Shown: in pieces, positions 6,102 to 13,257 of the stretch
How positions within the stretch are numbered: position 1 is the stretch's first letter
How the letters are laid out: each line of letters opens with the position of its first letter
NCBI GenBank assembly: GCA_002422765.1
Contig: DITI01000032.1
Location: forward strand, 1 to 16,193
DNA: 16,193 bases
Origin: Candidatus Pacebacteria bacterium UBA6188
GTDB taxonomy: Bacteria > Patescibacteriota > Microgenomatia > UBA1400 > PJMF01
Direction: 5' to 3'
Translations under genes and position numbers: made by a program
Notes under the pieces: generated by a model
Database searches by the model: none
Seen by the model: only the letters and a program-made list of their open reading frames with translations
What the model was told of the DNA's origin: nothing

Positions 6102-8144
6102 TTATTTGCTCAACAATTGCTTCAAGAAATCCAAAGCCTGCTTGCCTAAATCCCCACTCTGATTGATTTCTTCCTTGAGTTTGCCTGCTTCAATCATCTC
6201 TTCCGCTCTCACTCGAGCCTTACCGCGCACGCGCACGCCAACTTTATTCGCTTCAATTTCACTATCACCAATAATCAACATAATTGGCACTCTAGCGACT
6301 TCAGCAGCGCGAATTTTGGCTTGCAAACGCTCGGAGCGGTCATCTAGTTCAACACGCACATCTTGATCCAATAATTGTTCGAAAACTTGGCGAGCATAGG
6401 CGCTGTGACGATCGGCAATTGGCAGAACTTTGACCTGCACTGGCGCCAACCAAGTTGGAAAATCTCCACCATGATGCTCGATCAAGAAAGAAAAGAAGCG
6501 TTCAAAAGAACCCACCAAAGCGCGGTGAATGACAAAAGGACGTTGTTTTTCACCGTTTTCATCAACATAAGAGAGGTCAAAACGCTCCGGCAAATTGAAA
6601 TCCACCTGAATGGTAGAAATACTATCTTCCTTGCCAAAAACATTAACTGCTTGAACATCAAGTTTGGGGCCATAAAAAGCAGCTTCACCCTTAGCTTCCA
6701 CATATTCGACTCCAGCTTCGTCAAGAATTTCGCGCAAAATATTTTCAGCTTTTTCCCAATCACTACGTTTACCACAGGCTTGGAATTTTTCCTTGTCTGG
6801 GTCAGAAAGTGACAAGCGGAAGTGATAATTGGTTAGGCCCATGTCTTCATAAAAAATATCCAACATTTTCATCACTTCACGAAACTGATCCTTGAGTTGT
6901 TCTGGAGTACAGAAGATGTGAGCATCGTTCTGAGTAAAACCACGCACTCTCTGCAAACCATGCAATTCACCTGATTTTTCGCGACGATAAACCGTGCCAA
7001 ATTCACCCATCTTGATCGGCAAATCACGGTAACTGTGACTTTTGAGTCGATAAACCATCATCCCTGCTGGACAGTTCATGGGTTTGGGGTAATAGGTTTC
7101 CTGCTCATGACCTATAACTTTACCCGAATCATCTTTTTCTTCATAGGTTAAAGGTGGATACATACTTTCATCATAAAATCCTAAATGGCCTGATTTTTCA
7201 AACAATTCTTTACGATTCAAATGTGGGGTCAAAATATGCACATAACCGAAACGACGTTCCATTTTCATCATGTAGTCTTCTAGAACACGTCTCATGGCAT
7301 AACCATTGGGCAACCAGACTGGTAAGCCTTGACCAATCTCTGGAATGATGGCAAAAAGCTCCATTTCTTTACCAATTTTACGGTGATTACGTTCCTCAGC
7401 CATTTGTTTTTTGCTCAGATAATCATCTAGCTCTGCTTGACTGGCGAAAGCTGTACCATAAATGCGAGTTAGCATTTTGTTTTTCTCACTCCCGCGCCAA
7501 TAAGCTCCAGCTACACTCAACAATTTGAAAGCTTTAATTTCAGAAATTTTGCTAACGTGAGGACCTTTACACAAATCGACAAAAGAAGCCAATTTAATAC
7601 TGGCTTGTTCGTGGTCAGACATCAACTCTAAGCCAGCTAAAAGCTTCTTATCGGCCTCAATTTGCTCGCTGCGACCAGTAAGGTAGAAAGTCACTTGGCT
7701 AGGTTTTTTTTCTAAAACTTGATGCTTAATAGGTGAACTGCCATCGCTCACCGATTCACTCAACTCAAAATCTTCAGCATTTTCCAAACCATCAAGCAAT
7801 TCTTGCTTATAAACATTGTCAGCAAAAACTTGTCTTGCCACTTTAATTGACACCTCCACTCGCTCCATCAATAAACCTTGCTGAATAAGCTTCTTCATTT
7901 CTTTTTCAATTTTTGGAAAATCTTTTTCCGTAATTCTCAAGCCTTGCTCACGAGCACTATCGGCCAAGTCAAAATCAAAATAAAAACCGTCAGCAATAGC
8001 TGGACCCATAGCCTTGATAATGTTGGAGTTGTTCTTGCTACCGCTACCGTAAATTTTCTCCATCGCCATGGTTAGCACGTGCTCACTAGTGTGACGTAAA
8101 CGAAAAAGTTGGTCGGCCTGATCTAAATTCTTTGCTTTGGGCAT
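6102..8144 (-). CDS. thrS: threonyl-tRNA synthetase without a TGS domain
   Basis: 680 residues. It charges tRNA-Thr with threonine. The editing (N2) domain has H18xxxH22 and DLCKGPH (C192, H196). The class II core follows, with zinc ligands C358 (MNCPAG), H409 (NDAHIF) and H540 (HRALVG). Motif 2 arginines are in VYRREKSGELHG and motif 3 is HRALVGSFERFF. The anticodon-binding domain starts around APVQVKVLP (567). The usual N-terminal TGS domain is absent: the protein begins right at the editing domain. That domain carries an insertion (about 125-185) that restores total length. MNCPAG departs from the common MNCPGH. GAAAGG lies 4 nt before ATG 8144. The gene sits behind a Thr-codon attenuator. 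Confidence 0.95.
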   Translation of the reverse strand: MPKAKNLDQADQLFRLRHTSEHVLTMAMEKIYGSGSKNNSNIIKAMGPAIADGFYFDFDLADSAREQGLRITEKDFPKIEKEMKKLIQQGLLMERVEVSIKVARQVFADNVYKQELLDGLENAEDFELSESVSDGSSPIKHQVLEKKPSQVTFYLTGRSEQIEADKKLLAGLELMSDHEQASIKLASFVDLCKGPHVSKISEIKAFKLLSVAGAYWRGSEKNKMLTRIYGTAFASQAELDDYLSKKQMAEERNHRKIGKEMELFAIIPEIGQGLPVWLPNGYAMRRVLEDYMMKMERRFGYVHILTPHLNRKELFEKSGHLGFYDESMYPPLTYEEKDDSGKVIGHEQETYYPKPMNCPAGMMVYRLKSHSYRDLPIKMGEFGTVYRREKSGELHGLQRVRGFTQNDAHIFCTPEQLKDQFREVMKMLDIFYEDMGLTNYHFRLSLSDPDKEKFQACGKRSDWEKAENILREILDEAGVEYVEAKGEAAFYGPKLDVQAVNVFGKEDSISTIQVDFNLPERFDLSYVDENGEKQRPFVIHRALVGSFERFFSFLIEHHGGDFPTWLAPVQVKVLPIADRHSAYARQVFEQLLDQDVRVELDDRSERLQAKIRAAEVARVPIMLIIGDSEIEANKVGVRVRGKARVRAEEMIEAGKLKEEINQSGDLGKQALDFLKQLLSK

Positions 8145-8229
8145 GATGCCTTTCTTTGTTTTGATTTTTATTTTACTTTGTTTCTTAATAATTTGCTTGC
8201 TGGTTGTGACAAGATTACACTTCTTGCAA

Positions 8230-8256
8230 TAAAAAATCCCGCTCTGTGGCGGGGTT
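8230..8256 (-). terminator. attenuator terminator before thrS
   Basis: On the minus strand CCCGC (8253-8249) pairs with GCGGG (8242-8238) across a 6-nt loop, followed by A and six T residues (8236-8231). The 5' arm AACCCCGC (8256-8249) is also complementary to the upstream GCGGGGTT (8285-8278), so this stem competes with an antiterminator. Confidence 0.75.
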
Positions 8257-8285
8257 TATTTTGCAAACAACAATCACAACCCCGC
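8249..8285 (-). promoter_or_regulatory. antiterminator stem of the thrS leader
   Basis: GCGGGGTT (8285-8278) pairs perfectly with AACCCCGC (8256-8249): 8 bp around a 21-nt loop. Segment 1 begins 4 nt after the leader peptide stop. A ribosome finishing the peptide would cover it and allow the terminator, while one stalled on the Thr codons would leave it free. Confidence 0.7.
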
Positions 8286-8288
8286 TTC

Positions 8289-8330
8289 TTAAGCAGTAGT
8301 AGTGGTAGTGTTTGAAATAAGGCTTAACAC
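8289..8330 (-). CDS. threonine-rich leader peptide of the thrS attenuator
   Basis: GTG (8330-8328) starts a 13-codon ORF, MLSLISNTTTTTA, with stop TAA at 8291-8289. Five consecutive Thr codons (ACT ACC ACT ACT ACT, 8309-8295) sit just before the end. The GTG lies 7 nt after a perfect TATAAT, the same spacing as the leaderless starts elsewhere in the window; no Shine-Dalgarno is present. TTAAGC (8327-8322) and GCTTAA (8294-8289) can form a 6-bp stem enclosing the Thr codons, a candidate pause hairpin. The product is expected to act only in cis, by reporting charged tRNA-Thr supply. Confidence 0.75.
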   Translation of the reverse strand: MLSLISNTTTTTA

Positions 8331-8337
8331 GAGTCTC

Positions 8338-8365
8338 ATTATAAACCAATGATAAAATTTGACAA
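8338..8365 (-). promoter_or_regulatory. promoter of the thrS leader
   Basis: On the minus strand TTGTCA (8365-8360), 16 nt, TATAAT (8343-8338). It is the strongest consensus match on this strand. It lies 15 nt after the DUF368 stop codon and predicts initiation at about 8331-8330, at the leader GTG. Confidence 0.75.
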
Positions 8366-8379
8366 GCTTGGACAAAAAA

Positions 8380-9357
8380 TCAAATTTCTCCAGACTTTTG
8401 CGAGCGCAAGGCTTTGGCGTGCTCTTTTTCAAATTGCTTGTCTTCCACGTCTTTAACACTCTCCTTGGTCACGTTAAAACGATCCAAAAATAGAATTAGT
8501 CCAAAACCAAGAGCAATGAGAACAAGTGAGAAGAAAAAAGCGCTGTTTAAGATCGGTAAAACATTGCTTTCCAGTAAAGGCACTACTTCACCATGACTAT
8601 TAATTCTGGTACTGATTACCTCCTTCCAAGGCCAAACTTTGCGCAATGAACCAATCATAAAACCAATTAAAGCTGCCACTACGATGTCATGATGTTTGGC
8701 AAAAAGCCAAGACAAAAGACGAGAAAAAAGCGCCAAACCCAAGATTGAACCGGTCATCACCGCACCCAAAACCAAGAAATTTTGTTCAGACACCGCAGTC
8801 AAAACCTGTTCGTACTTACCCATAATCACCAATAAAAATGAGCCAGAAATTCCAGGTAAAATCATGGCACAAATGGCTACAGCTCCAGCCAACAAAAAAG
8901 CCAAAAGGGTGGCTGGGGTTTCAACTGGCACTGAACCAACCAAGAAATAAGCAAAGATCGCCGTCAGAACCAAGGCAAAATAATCATGCTTATTCCAAGT
9001 CACTACTCTCTTGCGCACCACCATAACTGAAGCCAAGACTAGACCAAAGAAAAAGGACCAAACAAACTCTGGCTGATGTTTTAACAAATAAGAAATACCG
9101 TTAGATAAAGCCAAGATTGCGGTCATCATGCCCAAAAAGAGGGGCACTAGAAATCCAAAAGGCACTTTCTGCCAAGCCTCTTTAATTTTGAGACGCACTA
9201 TCAAATGTAAAACTTCACCACTCAAAAGCTTAATACTGTAAATTAACTGCTCATAAATACCCAATAAAAAAGCAATTGTTCCTCCAGAAACTCCTGGAAC
9301 AGTATCGGCTGAACCCATCATAAAACCAGAGAAAAACAAACGGAGAAATTTTTTCAT
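8380..9357 (-). CDS. DUF368 / PopT-family polyprenyl-phosphate transporter
   Basis: 325 residues, polytopic (about 8-10 membrane segments). DUF368 proteins (PopT) have been shown in other bacteria to return undecaprenyl phosphate across the membrane for peptidoglycan and glycan synthesis. The hallmark duplicated motif is clear: DTVPGVSGGTIAFLLGIYE (residues 18-36) and LPGISGSFLLVIMGKYE (167-183), consistent with two inverted halves. The tail after the last membrane segment is charged (KDVEDKQFEKEHAKALRSQK) and cytosolic. The start ATG 9357 is 7 nt after an extended -10 box. It begins 40 nt after the stop of the DUF2207 gene, with its own promoter. Confidence 0.85.
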   Translation of the reverse strand: MKKFLRLFFSGFMMGSADTVPGVSGGTIAFLLGIYEQLIYSIKLLSGEVLHLIVRLKIKEAWQKVPFGFLVPLFLGMMTAILALSNGISYLLKHQPEFVWSFFFGLVLASVMVVRKRVVTWNKHDYFALVLTAIFAYFLVGSVPVETPATLLAFLLAGAVAICAMILPGISGSFLLVIMGKYEQVLTAVSEQNFLVLGAVMTGSILGLALFSRLLSWLFAKHHDIVVAALIGFMIGSLRKVWPWKEVISTRINSHGEVVPLLESNVLPILNSAFFFSLVLIALGFGLILFLDRFNVTKESVKDVEDKQFEKEHAKALRSQKSGEI

Positions 9358-9364
9358 GAAATCA

Positions 9365-9373
9365 ATGATAACA
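9365..9373 (-). promoter_or_regulatory. extended -10 promoter of the DUF368 gene
   Basis: TGT-TATCAT on the minus strand (9373-9365) ends 7 nt before ATG 9357. It predicts a leaderless transcript inside the short gap after the DUF2207 gene. Confidence 0.55.
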
Positions 9374-9396
9374 AAGAACTTTGAGCTACACCAGAA

Positions 9397-11511
9397 CTAA
9401 CCAGCTCCACCGCCTCCTCCACCACCTCCGCCACCGCCTCCTCCAGAAAAGCCACCACTCGAGCCAGAACCTGAAGCTCCGTAACTATGACTGGCAGAAC
9501 TAGTCAAACCTGCAAAAGCTCCGCCCAAAGAATTAAGTGAATCACTAAAAGAACCCAGATTAATTGAGTTTAAATCCCCGACTGAAGAGTCGCTTAAATT
9601 ATTGAAGCTCGATACTCCCCAATAGGTCTGTAGGACCTGTTGATCGCCGGCTGAAAATTTGACCGGCAACTGCGATAAAGCCTTAACTGAAACACCAAAC
9701 AAAGTGCCATAAATTAAATATTTTTCCCATAAAATCACGCTGTCGATAGCGTAATCTTTGGTCTTTTGGTAAGCGAACATGTGTTTTTTGAAAGCCTGCC
9801 AAGCACTAGCTTCTTCCCAGCCTTTTTTACTACGCTTCTGAGCAAAATGCTGCAAAAAAGCAAAGATCATTCCTATAGCAAAGAAGCTTAGTAGATTGAT
9901 TGTGCTCATAAATAGGCCTAGCGTGACCAAATCCGCTGTTTTGCTTGACGCCTCCCCTTCCAGCAAAGCACCCAGCAAAAACAATAAAATAAAACTAAAA
10001 AGTGGAATCAAGAAAATTTTCAAAGCTGAAAAGCTCTTTGCATAAAGATAAGAATCTTTTTCAAAATAACCGGCTTGAAGACCTTCATCCAGAGCAATTT
10101 TTTCTAAACTCTTAAAAAAATTATAACTTGATGAAGGATAGGTCTTAATATATTTGCCAATATCTAACAGAGCTAAGCGACGCTTAGTTTCGCTTGCCGG
10201 AGCCTGACTCAGATCCAAACGAGTTGACCAGGTTTGCTTGGTAGTATCGAAATACTGTAAATAGCTTTTGGCAATTTTTCTGGTCAAAAATTCATAGACC
10301 GCTTGTTCGACAGGAGCCAATTTGACTACTCTCGCTCCTTTAGGCAACTCATCAATTCCTTCCACCAACCGCGCGGTTTTTTCCAAAAAGTAATGATACT
10401 CCTTTTTGAGAAAACCAATTTTTTCTTTGCTGCGCGTAATTTTAAAAAGTTTTTTTTGCACCAAAGACAAAACAGTGGCCGTAAAAACTTTGGGGCTGAG
10501 TTTGGTCGTGGCAGTCAAAAGTTGCAGAACCAAAGCCGGCTCGCTGTCGCTAGGTGGCTCCCAAACACCACTTAAATTCTGCAGGGGTTTGTCTTTACCC
10601 AAACGCCAAAATTTCAAAAACTCCACGATGGTGAGAAAAACTCCAAAGAAAAAGAGTAAAACGCTTAAAACTAAATAAAAAGTTCCCAAGCGCTCCGCTC
10701 TCTTCAGCTGATCAGTGGTTGTTTTGATGAAAGCTTCTTCTTCTGCCAAAATGGCGGCGAGACTCAAGTTGCCATTGTCCAACTCATCTTTTTTGCTTGG
10801 AAAAAGGCTCTTTGGCAATAAAAGTCGTCCTTCAAAAAATTGTCCAACTTTTAAATCTTGAGCTTGCCAAGAAACACTGAAAAAACCTGTTTCTTTTTCT
10901 GGCAAAGAAGCGATGCTAACCATAGCGTTAAGCGGACCATGGCCAAAAGCCTTAACTTCATCCATTTGACTAGCCAAAGTTTCCTTGGGTAAGAATAGCT
11001 TGGCTTGCACCTGCTGACTCGCTGTCTCCCAGTCTCGACCAACAAATTGCCAATACAACTCTGCCACATCTTGGTGTTTGGTGAGAGCATTGGCAACTTT
11101 ATAACTTAAAACAAAAGTTTTAGGCTCGTAGTTGGCTTGAAAGTGCCATTGTAGGTAGTATTCATTTTCCCTTTCCTCCACTACAAAAGTGTGATCAGGA
11201 TTATTTCTGGCTTCGCTGAAGTTAGTTGCAGCAGGCGATAATTCTTGATAGCAAATTTCGCTATCTTTTTCACAAAGTTGGAAATCAGATAGAAGATAAG
11301 CTTCTTCTCTGCCAGTAGCTTGTTTGCTAATACTTTGATAAACAAAACGATAGTCACCTTGAAAATCAAATTGTCTGGTTTCAGTCACCTGCATTGATCC
11401 GTCTTGGTTGAGAAAAGCTTGGATCTCGACCTGATTGATAGAGTATTCTTTGGCGAAAGCTGAGTTGGGGAAAATGAAAAACAAAGTTAGAAAAAAAAGA
11501 AACAATTGCAT
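9397..11511 (-). CDS. DUF2207 domain membrane protein with glycine-rich tail
   Basis: 704 residues from ATG 11511. A signal peptide (MQLFLFFLTLFFIFPNSAFA, cleavage likely before KEY) is followed by an external DUF2207 beta domain (about 22-270). Then come a membrane segment (LGTFYLVLSVLLFFFGVFLTIV) and a cytosolic middle with KKLFKITRSKEK and QAVYEFLTRKI. Two more membrane segments follow (FLIPLFSFILLFLLGALL and LLSFFAIGMIFAFL). The C-terminus is SGGFSGG and a run of glycines, as is usual for this family (YciQ-like). The molecular function is unknown. A longer frame starts at 11529, but the -10 box covers that part, and the signal peptide begins at 11511. It is divergent from rplJ. Confidence 0.85.
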   Translation of the reverse strand: MQLFLFFLTLFFIFPNSAFAKEYSINQVEIQAFLNQDGSMQVTETRQFDFQGDYRFVYQSISKQATGREEAYLLSDFQLCEKDSEICYQELSPAATNFSEARNNPDHTFVVEERENEYYLQWHFQANYEPKTFVLSYKVANALTKHQDVAELYWQFVGRDWETASQQVQAKLFLPKETLASQMDEVKAFGHGPLNAMVSIASLPEKETGFFSVSWQAQDLKVGQFFEGRLLLPKSLFPSKKDELDNGNLSLAAILAEEEAFIKTTTDQLKRAERLGTFYLVLSVLLFFFGVFLTIVEFLKFWRLGKDKPLQNLSGVWEPPSDSEPALVLQLLTATTKLSPKVFTATVLSLVQKKLFKITRSKEKIGFLKKEYHYFLEKTARLVEGIDELPKGARVVKLAPVEQAVYEFLTRKIAKSYLQYFDTTKQTWSTRLDLSQAPASETKRRLALLDIGKYIKTYPSSSYNFFKSLEKIALDEGLQAGYFEKDSYLYAKSFSALKIFLIPLFSFILLFLLGALLEGEASSKTADLVTLGLFMSTINLLSFFAIGMIFAFLQHFAQKRSKKGWEEASAWQAFKKHMFAYQKTKDYAIDSVILWEKYLIYGTLFGVSVKALSQLPVKFSAGDQQVLQTYWGVSSFNNLSDSSVGDLNSINLGSFSDSLNSLGGAFAGLTSSASHSYGASGSGSSGGFSGGGGGGGGGGGGGAG

Positions 11512-11519
11512 TGCTTCAC

Positions 11520-11548
11520 ATTCTAGCAACTACAGGAGGGATTAGCAA
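11520..11548 (-). promoter_or_regulatory. promoter of the DUF2207 gene
   Basis: On the minus strand TTGCTA (11548-11543), 17 nt, TAGAAT (11525-11520), with TGC just before the -10 box. ATG 11511 follows after 8 nt, so the transcript should be leaderless. Confidence 0.65.
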
Positions 11549-11573
11549 AGAATTAGAAACAAAACAGCCCCTC

Positions 11574-11602
11574 TTCACAAATTAGCAGATCAGCTGTATA
11601 AT
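11574..11602 (+). promoter_or_regulatory. promoter of rplJ-rplL
   Basis: TTCACA (11574-11579), 17 nt, TATAAT (11597-11602). The predicted start near 11609 coincides with the beginning of the L10 leader structure. It is divergent from the DUF2207 promoter. Confidence 0.75.
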
Positions 11603-11608
11603 CTCCTC

Positions 11609-11684
11609 TTATTCCAAAGACAGTGTGGCTTTTCGCTCGATAGAAATCAAGCCAAAAGTTAAAAATCGCACCGAGGAAAAATAG
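11609..11684 (+). ncRNA. L10 leader (ribosomal protein autoregulatory RNA)
   Basis: The segment CCAAAGACAGTGTGG (11614-11628) and the return strand CGCACCGAGGAAA (11667-11679) match the recurrent sequence of L10 leaders. GTGTG pairs with CGCAC, GGCTT (11627-11631) can pair with AAGCC (11649-11653), and TTCC pairs with GGAA at the base. CAAAGACA opposite CGAGG is the probable kink-turn. In known systems L10(L12)4 binds here to repress rplJL. The remaining 90 nt before ATG 11774 is pyrimidine-rich, with no strong terminator seen. Confidence 0.75.
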
Positions 11685-11773
11685 CTTTTTTGTTATTTTC
11701 TCCCCCTCTTGCTTTTTCCACCCTGCACTAGAATTTGAATTGAAAAATAATTTAGTAGTTTTGAAAGATTTTT

Positions 11774-12277
11774 ATGCCAAATCAACATAATCAAGAACAA
11801 GTTAAAATCGTTCAAGAAAAATTGGACAGAGCCGCTTCCATGGTCGTGATTGACTATGCTGGAGCCAATGTTAAAGATTTAACCGAGTTGCGTGCCGCTC
11901 TGGTTGAAGCTGGTGGTGAAATGTTCGTCACCAAAAACACCTTGATCGACATCGCCGTCGGCAAAGGTAAGATGACTGAATCTTTGCAAGGCATGAGTGC
12001 CGCTGTTTTCTCCTACAACGACCCTATTTCCGCTATCAAAGCTTTGGTTAAATTTCATGACGAAAAAGAACTCTTGGAAATCAAGCAGGGCTTCATGGAC
12101 GACAAAGTTTTGTCCACTGCTGAAGTTAAAGCTTTGAGCAAATTACCAAGCAAGAACGAGCTAATCGTTATGCTTATCCAACGCCTCAAGTCACCTGGTC
12201 AAGGCTTGGTAAACGTTTTGCAAGCCAATGCTCGCAACTTGGTCTACGTTATGAAGGCTATCGCCGACAAAAAATAA
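11774..12277 (+). CDS. rplJ: 50S ribosomal protein L10
   Basis: 167 residues, normal length. L10 is the base of the L7/L12 stalk. The N-terminal rRNA-binding domain includes VVIDYAGANVKDLTELRAALVEAGGEMFVTKNTLIDIAV, and the middle has GMSAAVFSYNDPISAIKAL. The C-terminal helix (ELIVMLIQRLKSPGQGLVNVLQANARNLVYVMKAI) holds the L12 dimers. Only a weak GAAAG precedes the ATG. It is followed 50 nt later by rplL. Here rplJL is separated from rplKA by about 6 kb of minus-strand genes, whereas these are usually adjacent. Confidence 0.96.
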   Translation: MPNQHNQEQVKIVQEKLDRAASMVVIDYAGANVKDLTELRAALVEAGGEMFVTKNTLIDIAVGKGKMTESLQGMSAAVFSYNDPISAIKALVKFHDEKELLEIKQGFMDDKVLSTAEVKALSKLPSKNELIVMLIQRLKSPGQGLVNVLQANARNLVYVMKAIADKK

Positions 12278-12327
12278 TATTAATTAGCTGTTAGAAAAAA
12301 TAATAAGTAATAAAGAAAGGAATATAT

Positions 12328-12729
12328 ATGGCAGATGAGAAACAACTCTCAGAAAAAGTCCAAAAAGTCGTTGACGCAGTCAAAGAACTTTCCCTAATGG
12401 AAGTATCCGAACTCGTAACCGCTTTGGAAGACACCTTTGGTGTGACCGCAGCTGCTCCCATGATGATGGGTGCTATGCCTGCTGGTGCAGCCGGAGAAGC
12501 TCCAGCCGCTGAGCAAGACGAATTTGACGTCATCCTCAAAGAAGCTGGTAGCAACAAAATTGGTGCCATCAAAGCTGTGCGCACCATCAAACCAGAACTT
12601 GGTTTGGGTGAAGCCAAAACCTTCGTCGAATCCGCTCCTAAGCCAGTCTTAGAAGGTGTGAAGAAGGAAGATGCAGAAGCCGCCAAGAAAACCTTGGAAG
12701 AGGCTGGTTGTGTCGTTGAATTGAAATAA
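12328..12729 (+). CDS. rplL: 50S ribosomal protein L7/L12
   Basis: 133 residues. It forms the factor-recruiting stalk with L10. The N-terminal dimerisation helices ([32 protein letters not shown]) are joined by an Ala/Met/Gly hinge ([22 protein letters not shown]) to the C-terminal domain [23 protein letters not shown]...[18 protein letters not shown] clear Shine-Dalgarno GAAAGGA lies 7-8 nt before the ATG. The hinge is Met-rich. No rpoB follows within the window; transcription ends at the terminator just downstream. Confidence 0.97.
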   Translation: MADEKQLSEKVQKVVDAVKELSLMEVSELVTALEDTFGVTAAAPMMMGAMPAGAAGEAPAAEQDEFDVILKEAGSNKIGAIKAVRTIKPELGLGEAKTFVESAPKPVLEGVKKEDAEAAKKTLEEAGCVVELK

Positions 12730-12752
12730 TTATTTCTTTTTCAAAGCAATCA

Positions 12753-12783
12753 AGAAAACCCGCGCTTTAAGGCGCGGGTTTTT
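12753..12783. terminator. terminator after rplL
   Basis: GAAAACCCGCGC-TTTAA-GGCGCGGGTTTTTG: a 7-bp GC stem with a T run on the plus strand and a shorter T run on the minus strand. It ends rplJL and can also serve the converging gene at 12805. Confidence 0.85.
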
Positions 12784-12804
12784 GTTTGTTTAAAAAATCG
12801 TTTT

Positions 12805-13182
12805 TTATTTTAGAAACCTCTTGCCAATGAAAATTCCAGTTCCCAAAAAGAGATAAAATAAAGAAACGCTAATATCATTCACCTTAGCAGTTTCTCTTGA
12901 TTTTGCCACACGAGACAAACAAATTTCCTTCTGCTCTGTTGCCATTTTTTCCTCATCCTCAGTGGCTTCTCTTGGCTTGCCTTCCATGCCGTAATAAGTC
13001 ATTGGATAAGCGCAATCTTCTTCCCTCTCACCATAGTAATTATTGAAGGACAAGACTCCACCACTGGGATACTTGTCAAACAAATAAAAATTAAGGGTCG
13101 TTCTAATTCCACCATAGACGCCCAATAAGACAAAAATTAAAGCTAAAACGGAAACAAAGTAAGAGAGTTTGTTTTCTTTCAT
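12805..13182 (-). CDS. hypothetical two-TM protein
   Basis: 125 residues, no family recognised. The N-terminal membrane segment is YFVSVLALIFVLLGVYGGI (8-26) and the C-terminal one VSLFYLFLGTGIFIGKRFLK (105-124). The loop between them is about 75 residues, highly charged, and contains two Cys (DCAYP and EICLS) that could form a disulfide if it is external. An acidic stretch EATEDEEKMATEQKE lies before the second Cys. The start is supported by a -10 box 8 nt upstream. It is divergent from the gene at 13258, with overlapping promoter regions. Confidence 0.65.
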   Translation of the reverse strand: MKENKLSYFVSVLALIFVLLGVYGGIRTTLNFYLFDKYPSGGVLSFNNYYGEREEDCAYPMTYYGMEGKPREATEDEEKMATEQKEICLSRVAKSRETAKVNDISVSLFYLFLGTGIFIGKRFLK

Positions 13183-13190
13183 ATGCGCTT

Positions 13191-13219
13191 ATTATGAGCT
13201 TGGAGCAAAAAATAAGCAA
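13191..13219 (-). promoter_or_regulatory. promoter of the two-TM protein gene
   Basis: On the minus strand TTGCTT (13219-13214), 17 nt, CATAAT (13196-13191), then 8 nt to ATG 13182. The predicted transcript is leaderless. Confidence 0.55.
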
Positions 13220-13222
13220 ATC

Positions 13223-13251
13223 TTGCCTTAGAACTACAGAGGTGAAATACT
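13223..13251 (+). promoter_or_regulatory. promoter of the SemiSWEET-like gene
   Basis: TTGCCT (13223-13228), 17 nt, AATACT (13246-13251) preceded by TGA, then 6 nt to ATG 13258. Its -35 is 3 nt from the -35 of the divergent gene, so the two promoters may compete. Confidence 0.5.
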
Positions 13252-13257
13252 CAATCC

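Noticed and set aside
8145..8343. T-box riboswitch upstream of thrS
   Set aside because: No conserved T-box antiterminator sequence and no long specifier domain; the Thr-codon leader ORF and the short three-segment switch explain the region better.
9397..9460. Poly-glycine end of the DUF2207 gene as a low-complexity artefact
   Set aside because: A Gly-rich C-terminus is typical of DUF2207 proteins, and the frame is open with a normal stop.
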